Shown: positions 55,370 through 63,819, counted from the first letter of the stretch. The stretch is DNA of 64,000 nucleotides from Deltaproteobacteria bacterium (GCA_016183065.1 JACPFF010000015.1:86796-150795), one strand, 5' to 3'. Numbers and translations are program-made. The notes: a model not told the origin generated them from the sequence alone.

Positions 55370-55999
55370 TTATGCCGTCTTTGCCGGGTTGCCGTAGAAA
55401 CGGCTCGCGAGGAAGAGTTGTTTGCGGGCCTGGGCGTTGTAGAGGGCCTTTTTGGTGTCCGAGGCGATCTCGGCCAACGCGACGTCTTTCTTGGCCATGA
55501 TCTTCAGGGCCTTCTCCTGGAACGAGGCCGCAACTTCGACCGCCTTTTCCTTGAAGGCGATCAGCTTTTCGTTCAGGAAGCGCGAGTCTTTGCGCATATC
55601 GTCGGCGATCTCGGCCTTCTTGTCCTGGACGTCGTAGTAGCGCTCCATGGCCTCTTGTTGAATGGCTGTGGTCCAGATCTGGCCGATCAGATTCGCCACG
55701 TCTTTTCCAAGACTGACCCACGGTTGGACGTGGGCGTTGTACCAGGAGAGTTGGGCGTTGTTCTCCTTCATATCGGCATCGGCGATTTTTCCACGATTGT
55801 CCGCTTCCAGACCTTGGAGGGTCGATTCACCAAGGGCATTTGCCCGCTCTGGTGTGACCTCAACTTTCAGGGGATCCATATTCAACTTCCCATCAGTGAA
55901 TGTCAGGGTCATAGGATCCCCTGACGTACCGAGCGTGGAGTTTCCAACGGAGCTCGCTAATGGATAATCTGCCAGTGCGCTTGGTGTTGAACTTCCCAT
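55370..55999 (-). CDS. Hypothetical helical protein, 209 residues
   Basis: Not recognised. Residues 1-55 are polar and probably disordered. From about 60 to 200 the protein is almost entirely helical and charged (IADDMRKDSRFLNEKLIAFKEKAVEV), including one short hydrophobic stretch around VSLGKDVANLIGQIW. No signal peptide. A strong SD (AAGGAG, 6 bases before ATG 55999) is present. It follows the 134-residue gene by 54 bases on the same strand, forming a pair. Composition resembles the 208- and 91-residue proteins near 19 kb and may indicate secreted or translocator-like proteins; this is an impression, not an alignment. Confidence 0.6.
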   Translation of the reverse strand: MGSSTPSALADYPLASSVGNSTLGTSGDPMTLTFTDGKLNMDPLKVEVTPERANALGESTLQGLEADNRGKIADADMKENNAQLSWYNAHVQPWVSLGKDVANLIGQIWTTAIQQEAMERYYDVQDKKAEIADDMRKDSRFLNEKLIAFKEKAVEVAASFQEKALKIMAKKDVALAEIASDTKKALYNAQARKQLFLASRFYGNPAKTA

Positions 56000-56053
56000 A
56001 ACTTATCTCCTTTATGTGTGTCGTGGAAAAACGTTCCCCTCATCGTCCGTCGA

Positions 56054-56458
56054 TTATGACACGGTCTTCCCATAACTCCGTGGCGGCAGGGCCTTGTTGA
56101 ATTGACCGACCACCCGGTTTTCGGCTTGGAGCGGTGCGGATTTGGTCTGTGCACGCCGATACGGGACCTGCTTGTGGTGGCGGTCGGCCACGCTTTGCAG
56201 TGTGTTTTCATCATTTCGCCCCTTGATCATGGCCTCGGTATAGCCGCGGGCAAGCTGCTTGAAGGTCTCCACGGCCTGCTCGCGATCGATGGCCTTTTTC
56301 TCCTGGCGCTGCCGCTGCAGTTGCGCGACCTGTTTTTCCGCCTGCGCGTCCTGCTTCTCTGCCGCTTCCTCGGCGGAGTAGATGCTATAGCCGGTACCGA
56401 CGATGGCCACGGCAAGACTCACTGCGCCCAAAATGATGGATGTAATAAGACCGAACAT
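56054..56458 (-). CDS. Small membrane protein with coiled coil, 134 residues
   Basis: Not recognised. An N-terminal membrane segment (FGLITSIILGAVSLAVAIVGTGYSIY, about 2-27) is followed by a long coiled coil of charged helix (EEAAEKQDAQAEKQVAQLQRQ ..., about 30-90), then a basic tail. GGGGAGGG lies just before ATG 56458. Its partner downstream, the 209-residue gene, is also helical. A membrane-anchored scaffold with a soluble partner is a reasonable picture but has no direct evidence. Confidence 0.6.
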   Translation of the reverse strand: MFGLITSIILGAVSLAVAIVGTGYSIYSAEEAAEKQDAQAEKQVAQLQRQRQEKKAIDREQAVETFKQLARGYTEAMIKGRNDENTLQSVADRHHKQVPYRRAQTKSAPLQAENRVVGQFNKALPPRSYGKTVS

Positions 56459-56536
56459 ATTCCCTCCCCAGTGCTCCCTTGACTCTCACTATGATTATCG
56501 AAATGCCGGGGTCCCGGAGTTGCGCAGTCAGTCTCC

Positions 56537-56673
56537 CCAGAACGCATTGATGGATCGGATGGACGGGTGGCATGGGCGGAGGGGGCTCCCCCGTCAGCCC
56601 GCAGCGAAGCGAGGACTGCCGGGGGAGGAGCCCAGGACAGGACCCGTCCATCCGATCCATCAGTGCGTTCTGG
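56537..56673. mobile_element. 137-bp inverted-repeat element
   Basis: Arms of 32 bp (56537-56568 and 56642-56673) match with one difference; the arm begins CCAGAACGCAYTGATGGAT. The interior (GGCTCCCCCG ... CGGGGGAGGAGCC) also pairs, so the element can fold into one hairpin. No coding capacity. It sits between two leftward genes and may serve as a terminator or be a miniature mobile element. Confidence 0.75.
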
Positions 56674-56705
56674 TTGTTTACGCAAGCACAACTGGTTCCG
56701 GGAGA

Positions 56706-57347
56706 TTACGGGATTTTCTGATGCGGAATCCGGCGATAGCTCTTGATAAAGACCCGCATCTGCCGCAGGGGGAACGTCAGACCCCAGGTCAGGACGCGGT
56801 CGACAAAACGCCTTGGCGGGACCTCGAAAAAGCCGAATCGCTGGAGTTTTTCCGGCGCCACCACGGCGGTCACGGTGTAGGCCGCAGCGGCCCCCAAGCG
56901 TGCCGCGATCTCGTCGAGGAGCGCAAAAAGGGTGGCGTAGCCGTTGCGGCGGACCTCACCCACCTCGGGAGCGACTTCCGGGTCGCCACGGGCCACGATC
57001 TCGTCCCACGAGAGGAAGGCAATGCTCGTGAGGAAGAGGAGGCGGGCCCGGCGGACGTAGTGAAACTGGCGGGCGCCGATTAGCTCACCGCGCGGGCGCG
57101 ACCGGGCCGCGGCCAACGTCCGCCGGGCGAGTGTCGCATAGACGCGATCTTGCCGGACGAGGAGCGTGATCCAACTCGTGTTGTGAAACCAGGGGGTGAA
57201 TCCGCGATGCCCCAGTTCCATGGTGACCTTCCCGTGCCGATCGAGATAGAGGCACCCCTTCGTGACCCGCGACCAATCGACGTGGTCCATCTCTTCCGGG
57301 GATAGCACGAGGATGTTGCGGCGAAGGTGGCGGCGGATTATTTGCAT
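56706..57347 (-). CDS. Hypothetical protein, 213 residues
   Basis: Not recognised. From ATG 57347 (MQIIRRHLRRNILVLSPEEMDHVDW) 213 residues, basic and Arg-rich, with no signal peptide. A segment from about 95 to 115 (LLFLTSIAFLSWDEIVA) is moderately hydrophobic. The frame is open 17 codons upstream, but the promoter lies there. It is divergent from meaB with 69 bp between the start codons. Function cannot be inferred beyond that neighbourhood. Confidence 0.6.
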   Translation of the reverse strand: MQIIRRHLRRNILVLSPEEMDHVDWSRVTKGCLYLDRHGKVTMELGHRGFTPWFHNTSWITLLVRQDRVYATLARRTLAAARSRPRGELIGARQFHYVRRARLLFLTSIAFLSWDEIVARGDPEVAPEVGEVRRNGYATLFALLDEIAARLGAAAAYTVTAVVAPEKLQRFGFFEVPPRRFVDRVLTWGLTFPLRQMRVFIKSYRRIPHQKIP

Positions 57348-57356
57348 AATGACACC

Positions 57357-57386
57357 AGTATATCTGATGCACTGTGGACTCGACAA
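57357..57386 (-). promoter_or_regulatory. Leaderless promoter of the 213-residue gene
   Basis: Minus strand: TTGTCG (57381-57386), 18-bp spacer, TATACT (57357-57362), 9 bases, ATG 57347. Its -35 overlaps five bases of the meaB -35. Confidence 0.5.
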
Positions 57387-57408
57387 CATGCATCGCATTC
57401 AGTACGAC
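57380..57408 (+). promoter_or_regulatory. Leaderless promoter of meaB
   Basis: TCGACA (57380-57385), 17-bp spacer, TACGAC (57403-57408), 8 bases, GTG 57417. The -35 is shared with the divergent promoter. Confidence 0.4.
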
Positions 57409-57416
57409 AGATCGGT

Positions 57417-58439
57417 GTGAAACGACCGCGTCCATCATGGAATCCGACCGACATCCGCGGGCTGGCGCGACTGATCAGTCGCGTCGAAAATCGGGATCCG
57501 GGGACGCTTGCCACACTCGCGCAGATGCACGACGCCCAGCACGGGGCACACCGGTTGGGGATGACCGGTCCACCGGGCGCCGGCAAGTCGACGCTGGTCG
57601 ATCAATTGATCCGACGGTTTCGCGAGTCGGGCGAGCGGGTCGCAGTCCTCGCGATCGATCCCTCGAGTCCGTTTAGTGGCGGCGCGCTCCTCGGGGATCG
57701 CATCCGGATGCAGACCCATGCAGGCGATGACGGTGTCTACATCCGCTCGATCGGGAGCCGCGGGGCCCGTGGCGGGCTCGCCCAGGCCGCGCGCGCCATC
57801 ACCGAAATTTTTGACGCCTACGGATATGACCGTATTTTGATCGAGACCGTGGGCGTCGGGCAGTCGGAATTTGACATCATGGAACTCGCCGACACGACCC
57901 TCGTCATCCTCGTCCCGGAGGCCGGAGATACGGTACAGACCCTCAAGGCCGGACTCCTGGAAATTGCCGACGGCTTCGTGGTCAACAAAGGCGATCGCCC
58001 GGGGGCCGATGCCATGGCGCAGGCCTTGGCGGCCATGATTGCCCTCGATGCCCATGGGGATCATCCCATCCAGGAAGAACACGACGCAGCCCATCGCGTG
58101 ACGAGGGAGACGATCGCATCCCCATCATCGGCGACCGGTGCGTGGGCGATCCCCGTCCTCACCACGACCGCACTCACGGGCGACGGCATTGATCGCCTCT
58201 ACGCAACCATTCGCGCGCATCAATCGTGGATGGCGCACCATCCGGCGGCCTCGGAAAAAAAGCGGGCCGTGCGACGCGCGGCGTTTTATACCCTCTGCGC
58301 AACCCTCTGGCTCGAACGCGTGGAGCAGGCCGTTGCGGACAACCCCGCCCTGGCGCGGATCGTCGACGCGATCGCCAGGGGGAAGGCCAATCCCTATGAC
58401 ATGGCACAAAAAATTCTCGCACAGTGCGCGACATCGTAG
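57417..58439 (+). CDS. meaB: MeaB/ArgK-type GTPase (methylmalonyl-CoA mutase chaperone)
   Basis: G3E-family GTPase of 340 residues that protects and loads B12-dependent acyl-CoA mutases. P-loop MTGPPGAGKSTLVDQLIRR near residue 45, DPSSPFSGGALLGDRIRM, SRGARGGLAQAAR and DRILIETVGVGQSEFDI are diagnostic; the G4 motif is VVNKGDRPGAD. Starts with GTG 57417 and no SD. No mutase subunit is in the window, so the client is elsewhere. The last 44 bases overlap the VCBS-like gene. Confidence 0.9.
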   Translation: MKRPRPSWNPTDIRGLARLISRVENRDPGTLATLAQMHDAQHGAHRLGMTGPPGAGKSTLVDQLIRRFRESGERVAVLAIDPSSPFSGGALLGDRIRMQTHAGDDGVYIRSIGSRGARGGLAQAARAITEIFDAYGYDRILIETVGVGQSEFDIMELADTTLVILVPEAGDTVQTLKAGLLEIADGFVVNKGDRPGADAMAQALAAMIALDAHGDHPIQEEHDAAHRVTRETIASPSSATGAWAIPVLTTTALTGDGIDRLYATIRAHQSWMAHHPAASEKKRAVRRAAFYTLCATLWLERVEQAVADNPALARIVDAIARGKANPYDMAQKILAQCATS

Positions 58440-59433
58440 ACACGGGAGTCTCTGCGCACTCCTCCTCGTGGTGACGGGGTCTGCGCGCGGTGCGGCGGCA
58501 GCGCCAACGATCGAGCCGCTGCTGGCCGTCGATGATGCCGTGGTCGACGTCGATGCCGTCGGCGATCGCCTGCTGGTGGTTGGCGAGCATTCCTGCACAT
58601 GGTACCGCTGGAACCATCCCCAGATGATTCGTGGCGGAGTCTGGTCTGATTCCCGGCTGCTGTTTCTCCACGGCGATCTCCTCGATCTGACCGGCGATGG
58701 GCGGCCGGAGATCCTCATCACCGCCCTGCGCGGGGCGCGCCTTGCCTCGTTCGTCCTCAGCATGGACGAACGACCCCGGCGGATCGCGAGGGATCTGCCG
58801 TGGTATCTCCGTGTGGAGGAGGGGACGCTCTATGGCCAGCGTCGCGGGACCCATGCGGTCTTTCACGGTCCGGTGGAACAACTGGCATGGCATCGGGAGA
58901 CGTTGCGTGCCGTGGGCCGCCACGACCTCCCCCGCGGGACGACGATCTACCACTTTCAGCCGGTGAGCGAGACGGAGGTTGTTCGGGTCATGACCGACGG
59001 TCGGCAGCAGGTGTGGGAACGGCGCAACGGGCGATGGCACCGGGCGAAGCGGTTTGCCTCGTCGTGGCGGGGGATCAGCGCGCGCACACTCCCGGCCACA
59101 ACGTCGCTCTATGGCGATGCCATCGCGACGCCGCTCTCGCTCGGCCTTCCCGCACTTCCGCTGCACGATGGCTGGCTCGTCGCGACACAACGGCCGGTGC
59201 TCGGAGAGATGATCGGTCGACGCCCCTACTTCACATCGTGGGAACTCCATTGGGTCTCTAATCCCGCGTCGTTCGTCTCAGCACCGGGCTGGCAGCGACG
59301 TGGCGAAGGGGGAGTGACCGCCATGCGCGGCCTCGATGACCACCGGGCGCTGTTGGCCGTGCGCCAAGGGGATGCCGGCCCACTCGACACCGATGCGGGG
59401 GGCGTGCTCTTCCTCTTCACAATCTCCCGATAG
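58396..59433 (+). CDS. Secreted VCBS/FG-GAP-like protein
   Basis: 345 residues from ATG 58396, inside the end of meaB. A signal-peptide-like start (HGSLCALLLVVTGSARGAAAA) precedes the mature part. LLDLTGDGRPEILITALRGARL resembles the FG-GAP/VCBS repeat. The rest is beta-rich with many Trp and Arg residues and reads like a beta-propeller of short blades. Envelope or secreted location is inferred. The true start is uncertain because the nearest in-frame ATG forces a 44-bp overlap; a GTG or TTG farther in would shorten the signal peptide. Confidence 0.6.
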   Translation: MTWHKKFSHSARHRRHGSLCALLLVVTGSARGAAAAPTIEPLLAVDDAVVDVDAVGDRLLVVGEHSCTWYRWNHPQMIRGGVWSDSRLLFLHGDLLDLTGDGRPEILITALRGARLASFVLSMDERPRRIARDLPWYLRVEEGTLYGQRRGTHAVFHGPVEQLAWHRETLRAVGRHDLPRGTTIYHFQPVSETEVVRVMTDGRQQVWERRNGRWHRAKRFASSWRGISARTLPATTSLYGDAIATPLSLGLPALPLHDGWLVATQRPVLGEMIGRRPYFTSWELHWVSNPASFVSAPGWQRRGEGGVTAMRGLDDHRALLAVRQGDAGPLDTDAGGVLFLFTISR

Positions 59434-59445
59434 TAATGGTACCAT
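59416..59445 (+). promoter_or_regulatory. Leaderless promoter of the Ser/Thr kinase gene
   Basis: TTCACA (59416-59421), 18-bp spacer, TACCAT (59440-59445), 7 bases, ATG 59453. No SD. Confidence 0.45.
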
Positions 59446-59452
59446 ACGCGAT

Positions 59453-61297
59453 ATGGCCGGAGAGGCTTCACACACAACGTGGCGACGTGGCGAGGCGGTC
59501 GGGCAGTACTACCTCCTCGAACGGATCGCACGCGGCGGCATGGCCGAGATCTATCGCGGCATTGCGGAAGATCTCCACGGGATTCGCCGGAATGTCGTGA
59601 TCAAAAAAATCCTCCCGCAGGTGGCCGCCAATCGGGAGTTCATCGACATGCTCATCGCGGAGGCCAAGATTGCCGTCCTTCTTTCCCATGGCAATATCGC
59701 GCAGATCTACGATTTGGGCAAAGCGGGCGACGATTATTTTATCGTCATGGAACATGTCGATGGGCCCTCGCTGAGCCAGATCCAACGCGAGTGTGCGGCG
59801 AGGCGCCGCTATATCCCGGTGCCGATCGCCTGCTATATCGGCGCGGAAATCGCCGCCGGCCTCGACTACATGCATCAGCGGACGGACGAGCAGGGCCAGC
59901 CGCTCCACATCGTCCACCGTGATGTCAGTCCGCAAAATGTCATGGTCAGTTATGGCGGCACGGTCAAACTCATTGACTTTGGCATTGCCAAGGCCCGGAC
60001 CAAACTCGAGACCACGGAAGTCGGAATCCTCAAGGGGAAGTTTGCGTACATGTCCCCAGAGCATGCGCGGGGGAACCCGATCGACTGGCGGAGTGATATT
60101 TTCTCCCTCGGGGTCATCCTGCATGAGATGTTGACCGGGAAGCGGCTCTTCAAGGCCAAGGATCACCGGGAGACCCTGCACAATGTGCGGACGCAAGAGG
60201 CCTCGCCCCCGTCATCGGTCCGGGGGGAGGTCCCGGCATCGCTCGATGCCATTGTCCTGCAGGCCCTGGTGAAGGATCCGCAGGCGCGCTTCCATCGAGC
60301 CATCACGGTGCACGACGCCTTGGTGAAGGTGTTGCACCAGTGTGCCCCGCAGTTTCGGGAACAGCAGCTGAGCGAGTTTCTTGCGGAGTTGTGTGTCCGT
60401 CCCACCGGGGAGCCATCGCATGAAGAAAAAACACCGCTGCTGATTATGGATCGCACGCATTCCGCCATCGCGGTCCCGCGCCAGGACGATCGCGTGGCGA
60501 TTGAGACCATGATCCCATCGGTCATGGCCGAGTTCATGCTGCCCGAGCCGATCGCGCCGCAGGAGGCGCAAGCGACGGTGGAGGAAGCGGCTTTGCCAGT
60601 GCCGGATGGAGAAGAGGACGAGGGAAGCGTCACCTCTGCGCAGTGGCTTGACTGGTGGTGGCGTCTCCGTCACGCCATGGCCGCCCGCTCGGGCCGATGG
60701 TGGGGGCGCTGGGGGAGCGCCTGTGTTCTGGGCGGTGTGCTGCTCGGAGGCGCGGTCTTGTGGTGGCACGGGACGTGGTCACCGCTGGCCGTCTGGCAGG
60801 TCATGCGCCCACCATGGATCGTCCGACATATCCCTCCTTCCGCGATCGATGATCCGCACGTGATGACCCTCCGTATCGAGTCTGCACCGTCCGGTGCGGC
60901 CATCTATCTTGACGATCGGAACACCGGCCTGACGACACCAGCGATGCTGGACCGGTTGCCGGTCGGGGCGCACTACCGGCTTGGTCTCCATCTCCCCCAG
61001 TACCGCTACATCGAGCAGACGCTCTCGATATCGCCGACGATGCCGGAGGTCGTCCGCCAACCGCTGGCGCTCGATTATGGCCGATTGCACATTATCACGA
61101 CCCCTGCCGGGGCAGACGTCGAGCTCAACGGGCATTCTGCGGGGAAGACGCCGCTCGTCCAGGAGGAGATGGAACCCGGCGCAGTCGTCGACGTACGCCT
61201 GACGATGGAGGGGTATCATCCTGTGGAGAAAATTGAACGGGTCCGACCGGGACAGACACTTGATATTCGTGAGGTCCTTGTGCGAAAGAGGCCATGA
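59453..61297 (+). CDS. Ser/Thr protein kinase with C-terminal PEGA domains
   Basis: 614 residues. Eukaryotic-type kinase domain at about 20-300: glycine loop ARGGMAEIYRG, catalytic Lys in RNVVIKKILPQV, HRDVSPQNVMVSY (HRD loop in the form common in myxobacteria), KLIDFGIAKAR (DFG) and MSPEHARGNP. An acidic linker is followed by one membrane helix (SACVLGGVLLGGAVLWWHG, about 425), then two PEGA-type repeats outside (LRIESAPSGAAIYLDDRNTG and LHIITTPAGADVELNGHSAG). Signal receptor across the inner membrane. ATG 59453 is chosen by the promoter; the frame is open to 59336. Confidence 0.9.
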   Translation: MAGEASHTTWRRGEAVGQYYLLERIARGGMAEIYRGIAEDLHGIRRNVVIKKILPQVAANREFIDMLIAEAKIAVLLSHGNIAQIYDLGKAGDDYFIVMEHVDGPSLSQIQRECAARRRYIPVPIACYIGAEIAAGLDYMHQRTDEQGQPLHIVHRDVSPQNVMVSYGGTVKLIDFGIAKARTKLETTEVGILKGKFAYMSPEHARGNPIDWRSDIFSLGVILHEMLTGKRLFKAKDHRETLHNVRTQEASPPSSVRGEVPASLDAIVLQALVKDPQARFHRAITVHDALVKVLHQCAPQFREQQLSEFLAELCVRPTGEPSHEEKTPLLIMDRTHSAIAVPRQDDRVAIETMIPSVMAEFMLPEPIAPQEAQATVEEAALPVPDGEEDEGSVTSAQWLDWWWRLRHAMAARSGRWWGRWGSACVLGGVLLGGAVLWWHGTWSPLAVWQVMRPPWIVRHIPPSAIDDPHVMTLRIESAPSGAAIYLDDRNTGLTTPAMLDRLPVGAHYRLGLHLPQYRYIEQTLSISPTMPEVVRQPLALDYGRLHIITTPAGADVELNGHSAGKTPLVQEEMEPGAVVDVRLTMEGYHPVEKIERVRPGQTLDIREVLVRKRP

Positions 61298-61298
61298 G

Positions 61299-62252
61299 AT
61301 GATGGTGAAACGGAAAAAAGGGGAGATCTCCACGGATCACACGATTGTGACCGCCATCGATGCCGTCGAAGAAACGGCACAGAAACGGGCGTATATCCTC
61401 TTTCTCACGGGCCCGCTGGTCGGGAAATTGCACATGCTGGTGCAGGGGGAGTCGACCATGGGCCGGACGCCGGACTGCACGATCATGGTCAATGACAATC
61501 GCGTGTCGCGCCAACACGTCGTCATCCGTCTTGAGGGTGAACGGGCCTGGTTACACGATGTCGGGAGTACGAACGGGACGTTTGTGAACGGCGAGCGACA
61601 ACGCACCTGTGAATTGCAGGATGGCGACAAGATCCAGATCAGCTCGTCCACCATTTTCAAGTTTGCCCTGCAGGATCGCACCGAAAATGTTTTTCACAAG
61701 GAACTCTACCGGATGGCCGTGGTCGATGCGGTCACGAATGTCTATAACAAACGCTATTTCATGGAACGGTTGCGGGAAGAATTCAGTCATGCCACACGGA
61801 CGAAGAAACCGCTCTCCGTGGTCATGATCGATCTCGATCATTTCAAGCAGATTAATGACCGCTATGGTCATCTGGCCGGAGATGTGGTCCTCCATCATGT
61901 GGCGCAGAAACTCCAGGGGATCATCCGGACCGAAGATCTGCTGGCGCGCTATGGGGGCGAGGAGTTCGTCATTCTCCTGCGGGGGGCGGAGGCGGCAGGA
62001 GCGCTCTTTCTGGCCGAGCGGATGCGGAGTCAAATGGCCGCGTATCCCATCCGCTATGAGACGCACGACATTGTCGTGACCATGAGTCTTGGCATTGCCA
62101 CGCACAGTGTCGACCAGCTCTTTCCCGATCTCTCGGCGTTGGTTGCCGCCGCCGATCAGGCACTCTATCTCTCCAAGCGCGACGGGCGCAATCGGGTCTC
62201 GACCTATCCGCCCCCGGAGTCTGTGGAGGAGAAGCTCGATGGCCGCCCCTGA
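61299..62252 (+). CDS. FHA-GGDEF diguanylate cyclase
   Basis: 317 residues. N-terminal FHA domain at about 45-120 (MGRTPDCTIMVNDNRVSRQHVVIRLEG, VGSTNGTFVNGER) able to bind phosphothreonine. C-terminal GGDEF domain with YGGEEFVILLRGAE (active GGEEF) and the product-inhibition I-site RTED five residues upstream, so it should be an active, feedback-inhibited c-di-GMP synthase. Starts 2 bases after the kinase stop; an FHA domain next to a Ser/Thr kinase suggests the kinase controls this enzyme. ATG 61299 or 61302. Confidence 0.92.
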   Translation: MMVKRKKGEISTDHTIVTAIDAVEETAQKRAYILFLTGPLVGKLHMLVQGESTMGRTPDCTIMVNDNRVSRQHVVIRLEGERAWLHDVGSTNGTFVNGERQRTCELQDGDKIQISSSTIFKFALQDRTENVFHKELYRMAVVDAVTNVYNKRYFMERLREEFSHATRTKKPLSVVMIDLDHFKQINDRYGHLAGDVVLHHVAQKLQGIIRTEDLLARYGGEEFVILLRGAEAAGALFLAERMRSQMAAYPIRYETHDIVVTMSLGIATHSVDQLFPDLSALVAAADQALYLSKRDGRNRVSTYPPPESVEEKLDGRP

Positions 62253-62988
62253 ACTGCTCTATGGTGTCCATGCCGTGGCAGAGACGCTGCGCGCGGGTCG
62301 GCGGCAGGTCTCCGGGCTCTGGTATCATCGCCAGAAGAGGAGACCAGAGATCGAGGCCATTCTCGGCATGGCCGCGGCGGCACGGATTGCCGTGACCGTT
62401 ATGGAGCTTGCGCACCTGACACGGCTCTGTCACTCGCCCCATCACCAAGGGATGGTCCTCCGGGCGAGTGCGTATCCCTATACCCCGTTTGAAACGCTCG
62501 TCAGTCAGGCCCAGGCCGCGGGGCCTCCGCTCCTGATCGTCCTCGACCACGTCCAGGATGTCGGTAATTTTGGTGCCATGATCCGTCTGGCCCTCTGTTG
62601 CGGGGCACACGGGCTCATTGTGAGCCGGGATCATGCCGTGGGAGTGACGCCTGCCGTGGTGCGGGGAGCAGCAGGGGCCACCGAATGGCTCGGGATTGCA
62701 CAAGTGGTGAATGTCAGAAATGCCATTACCTATTTGAAAAACCATCATATTTGGACCGTCGCACTCGAAGCGGGCGCGGCCACACCCGTCTATGCGCATG
62801 ATTTCCGCGATGGAGAGGCGATCGTCTTGGGCGGCGAGGGGAAGGGGGTGCGACGGCTCGTTCGTGACGAATGTGATGCGACCTTATCCATCCCGCAGGT
62901 CGGCCCACTCGATTCACTCAATGTCACGATGGCTGGCGCGATCGTCTTGGGGGAAGTTCTTCGGCAGCGACAGCCGAAAACCACCTGA
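62239..62988 (+). CDS. rlmB: SpoU/TrmH-family RNA methyltransferase (RlmB-like)
   Basis: 249 residues from ATG 62239 (MAAPELLYGVHAVAETLRAG), preceded by GGAGGAG. N-terminal L30e-like substrate-binding domain, then the SPOUT domain: LIVLDHVQDVGNFGAMIRLALCCGAHGLIV, VLGGEGKGVRRLV and LSIPQVGPLDSLNVTMAGAIVLGEVL, the TrmH knot motifs. Most similar in layout to RlmB, which methylates G2251 of 23S rRNA, though other family members share the fold. It overlaps the GGDEF gene by 14 bases. Confidence 0.87.
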   Translation: MAAPELLYGVHAVAETLRAGRRQVSGLWYHRQKRRPEIEAILGMAAAARIAVTVMELAHLTRLCHSPHHQGMVLRASAYPYTPFETLVSQAQAAGPPLLIVLDHVQDVGNFGAMIRLALCCGAHGLIVSRDHAVGVTPAVVRGAAGATEWLGIAQVVNVRNAITYLKNHHIWTVALEAGAATPVYAHDFRDGEAIVLGGEGKGVRRLVRDECDATLSIPQVGPLDSLNVTMAGAIVLGEVLRQRQPKTT

Positions 62989-62994
62989 AACTGC

Positions 62995-63023
62995 TTGACA
63001 TTGCTATACGCATCGCCTAACCG
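62995..63023 (+). promoter_or_regulatory. Probable promoter of the tRNA-tuf operon
   Basis: TTGACA (62995-63000), 17-bp spacer, TAACCG (63018-63023). The -10 is weak; a 180-bp leader containing a strong hairpin precedes the first tRNA. Confidence 0.4.
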
Positions 63024-63118
63024 TGCTCCGCTCTGGACCTCTTGTGCGAGCGGTCTTGTGCCAAAAATACTGCGACATCAGTGGTGAAGTTGATGATCCG
63101 TATCACAGAATCATGACG

Positions 63119-63157
63119 CGACAGTCTAGACGTCGATGCAAGTCGTCTAGTCTGTCG
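63119..63157 (+). other. Hairpin in the leader of the tRNA-tuf operon
   Basis: Arms CGACAGTCTAGACG and CGTCTAGTCTGTCG pair except for a central T-T mismatch, with a loop of about 11 bases. No U run follows. It could be a processing or attenuation structure. Confidence 0.55.
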
Positions 63158-63201
63158 TCTGTTGTTCTTTGAGAACGATGCAAGGGCTGTAAGGTGGGTG
63201 T

Positions 63202-63274
63202 GCCGACGTAGCTCAGTTGGTAGAGCAACCGCCTTGTAAGCGGTAGGTCAGCGGTTCGAACCCGCTCGTCGGCT
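63202..63274 (+). tRNA. tRNA-Thr (TGT)
   Basis: Acceptor GCCGACG/CGTCGGC, anticodon stem ACCGC/GCGGT around loop CTTGTAA with anticodon TGT, T arm GCGG-TTCGAAC-CCGC. CCA is not encoded. First tRNA of the Thr-Tyr-Gly-Thr-tuf cluster. Confidence 0.95.
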
Positions 63275-63364
63275 CGGTGACCGTAGGTCACTCCTCTATT
63301 TTCCGCTTTCTCTTTTGCAGTGCAGATGTGCGAGAGCATAGCAGATCGAGGGCGCCTACGGCAC

Positions 63365-63447
63365 GGAGGGGTGCCCGAGCGGCCAAAGGGAGCAGACTGT
63401 AAATCTGCCGGCGTATGCCTACAGAGGTTCGAATCCTCTCCCCTCCA
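63365..63447 (+). tRNA. tRNA-Tyr (GTA)
   Basis: Class II tRNA: acceptor GGAGGGG/CCCCTCC, anticodon stem around CTGTAAA with anticodon GTA, a long variable arm (CGGCGTATGCCT) and discriminator A. Confidence 0.95.
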
Positions 63448-63535
63448 CAGCACCGAAGGTCCCCGCTCTTCTCTATGCTCTCGTGCGGCAGACTCGAGAA
63501 AATCGTGGGGAGAAAATGGAGGATGCCTCCGGCGT

Positions 63536-63606
<71 letters not shown>

Positions 63607-63720
63607 CAGCACCGAAGATGCCCTCGATGTTCTATTTTCTCGTGGTGCTGTTTTCTCGTGCGGGAGACCAGAGAAAATAGTTGATGGAAAATGGAGGGAA
63701 AAATTCCTTCAGAATTTTTC

Positions 63721-63793
63721 GCCGGGATAGCTCAGTTGGTAGAGCACCTCCATGGTAAGGAGGGGGTCGGCGGTTCGAGTCCGCTTCTCGGCT
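63721..63793 (+). tRNA. tRNA-Thr (GGT)
   Basis: Acceptor GCCGGGA/TCTCGGC (one G-T pair), anticodon stem CCTCC/GGAGG around loop ATGGTAA with anticodon GGT. Last tRNA before tuf. Confidence 0.95.
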
Positions 63794-63794
63794 C

Positions 63795-63819
63795 ACACCT
63801 TTCGCAGAGCGAAAGGTGT
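63795..63819 (+). other. Hairpin between tRNA-Thr and tuf
   Basis: Arms ACACCTTTCGC and GCGAAAGGTGT with an AGA loop. No U tract follows; likely an RNase processing or mRNA-stabilising structure within the operon. Confidence 0.55.
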
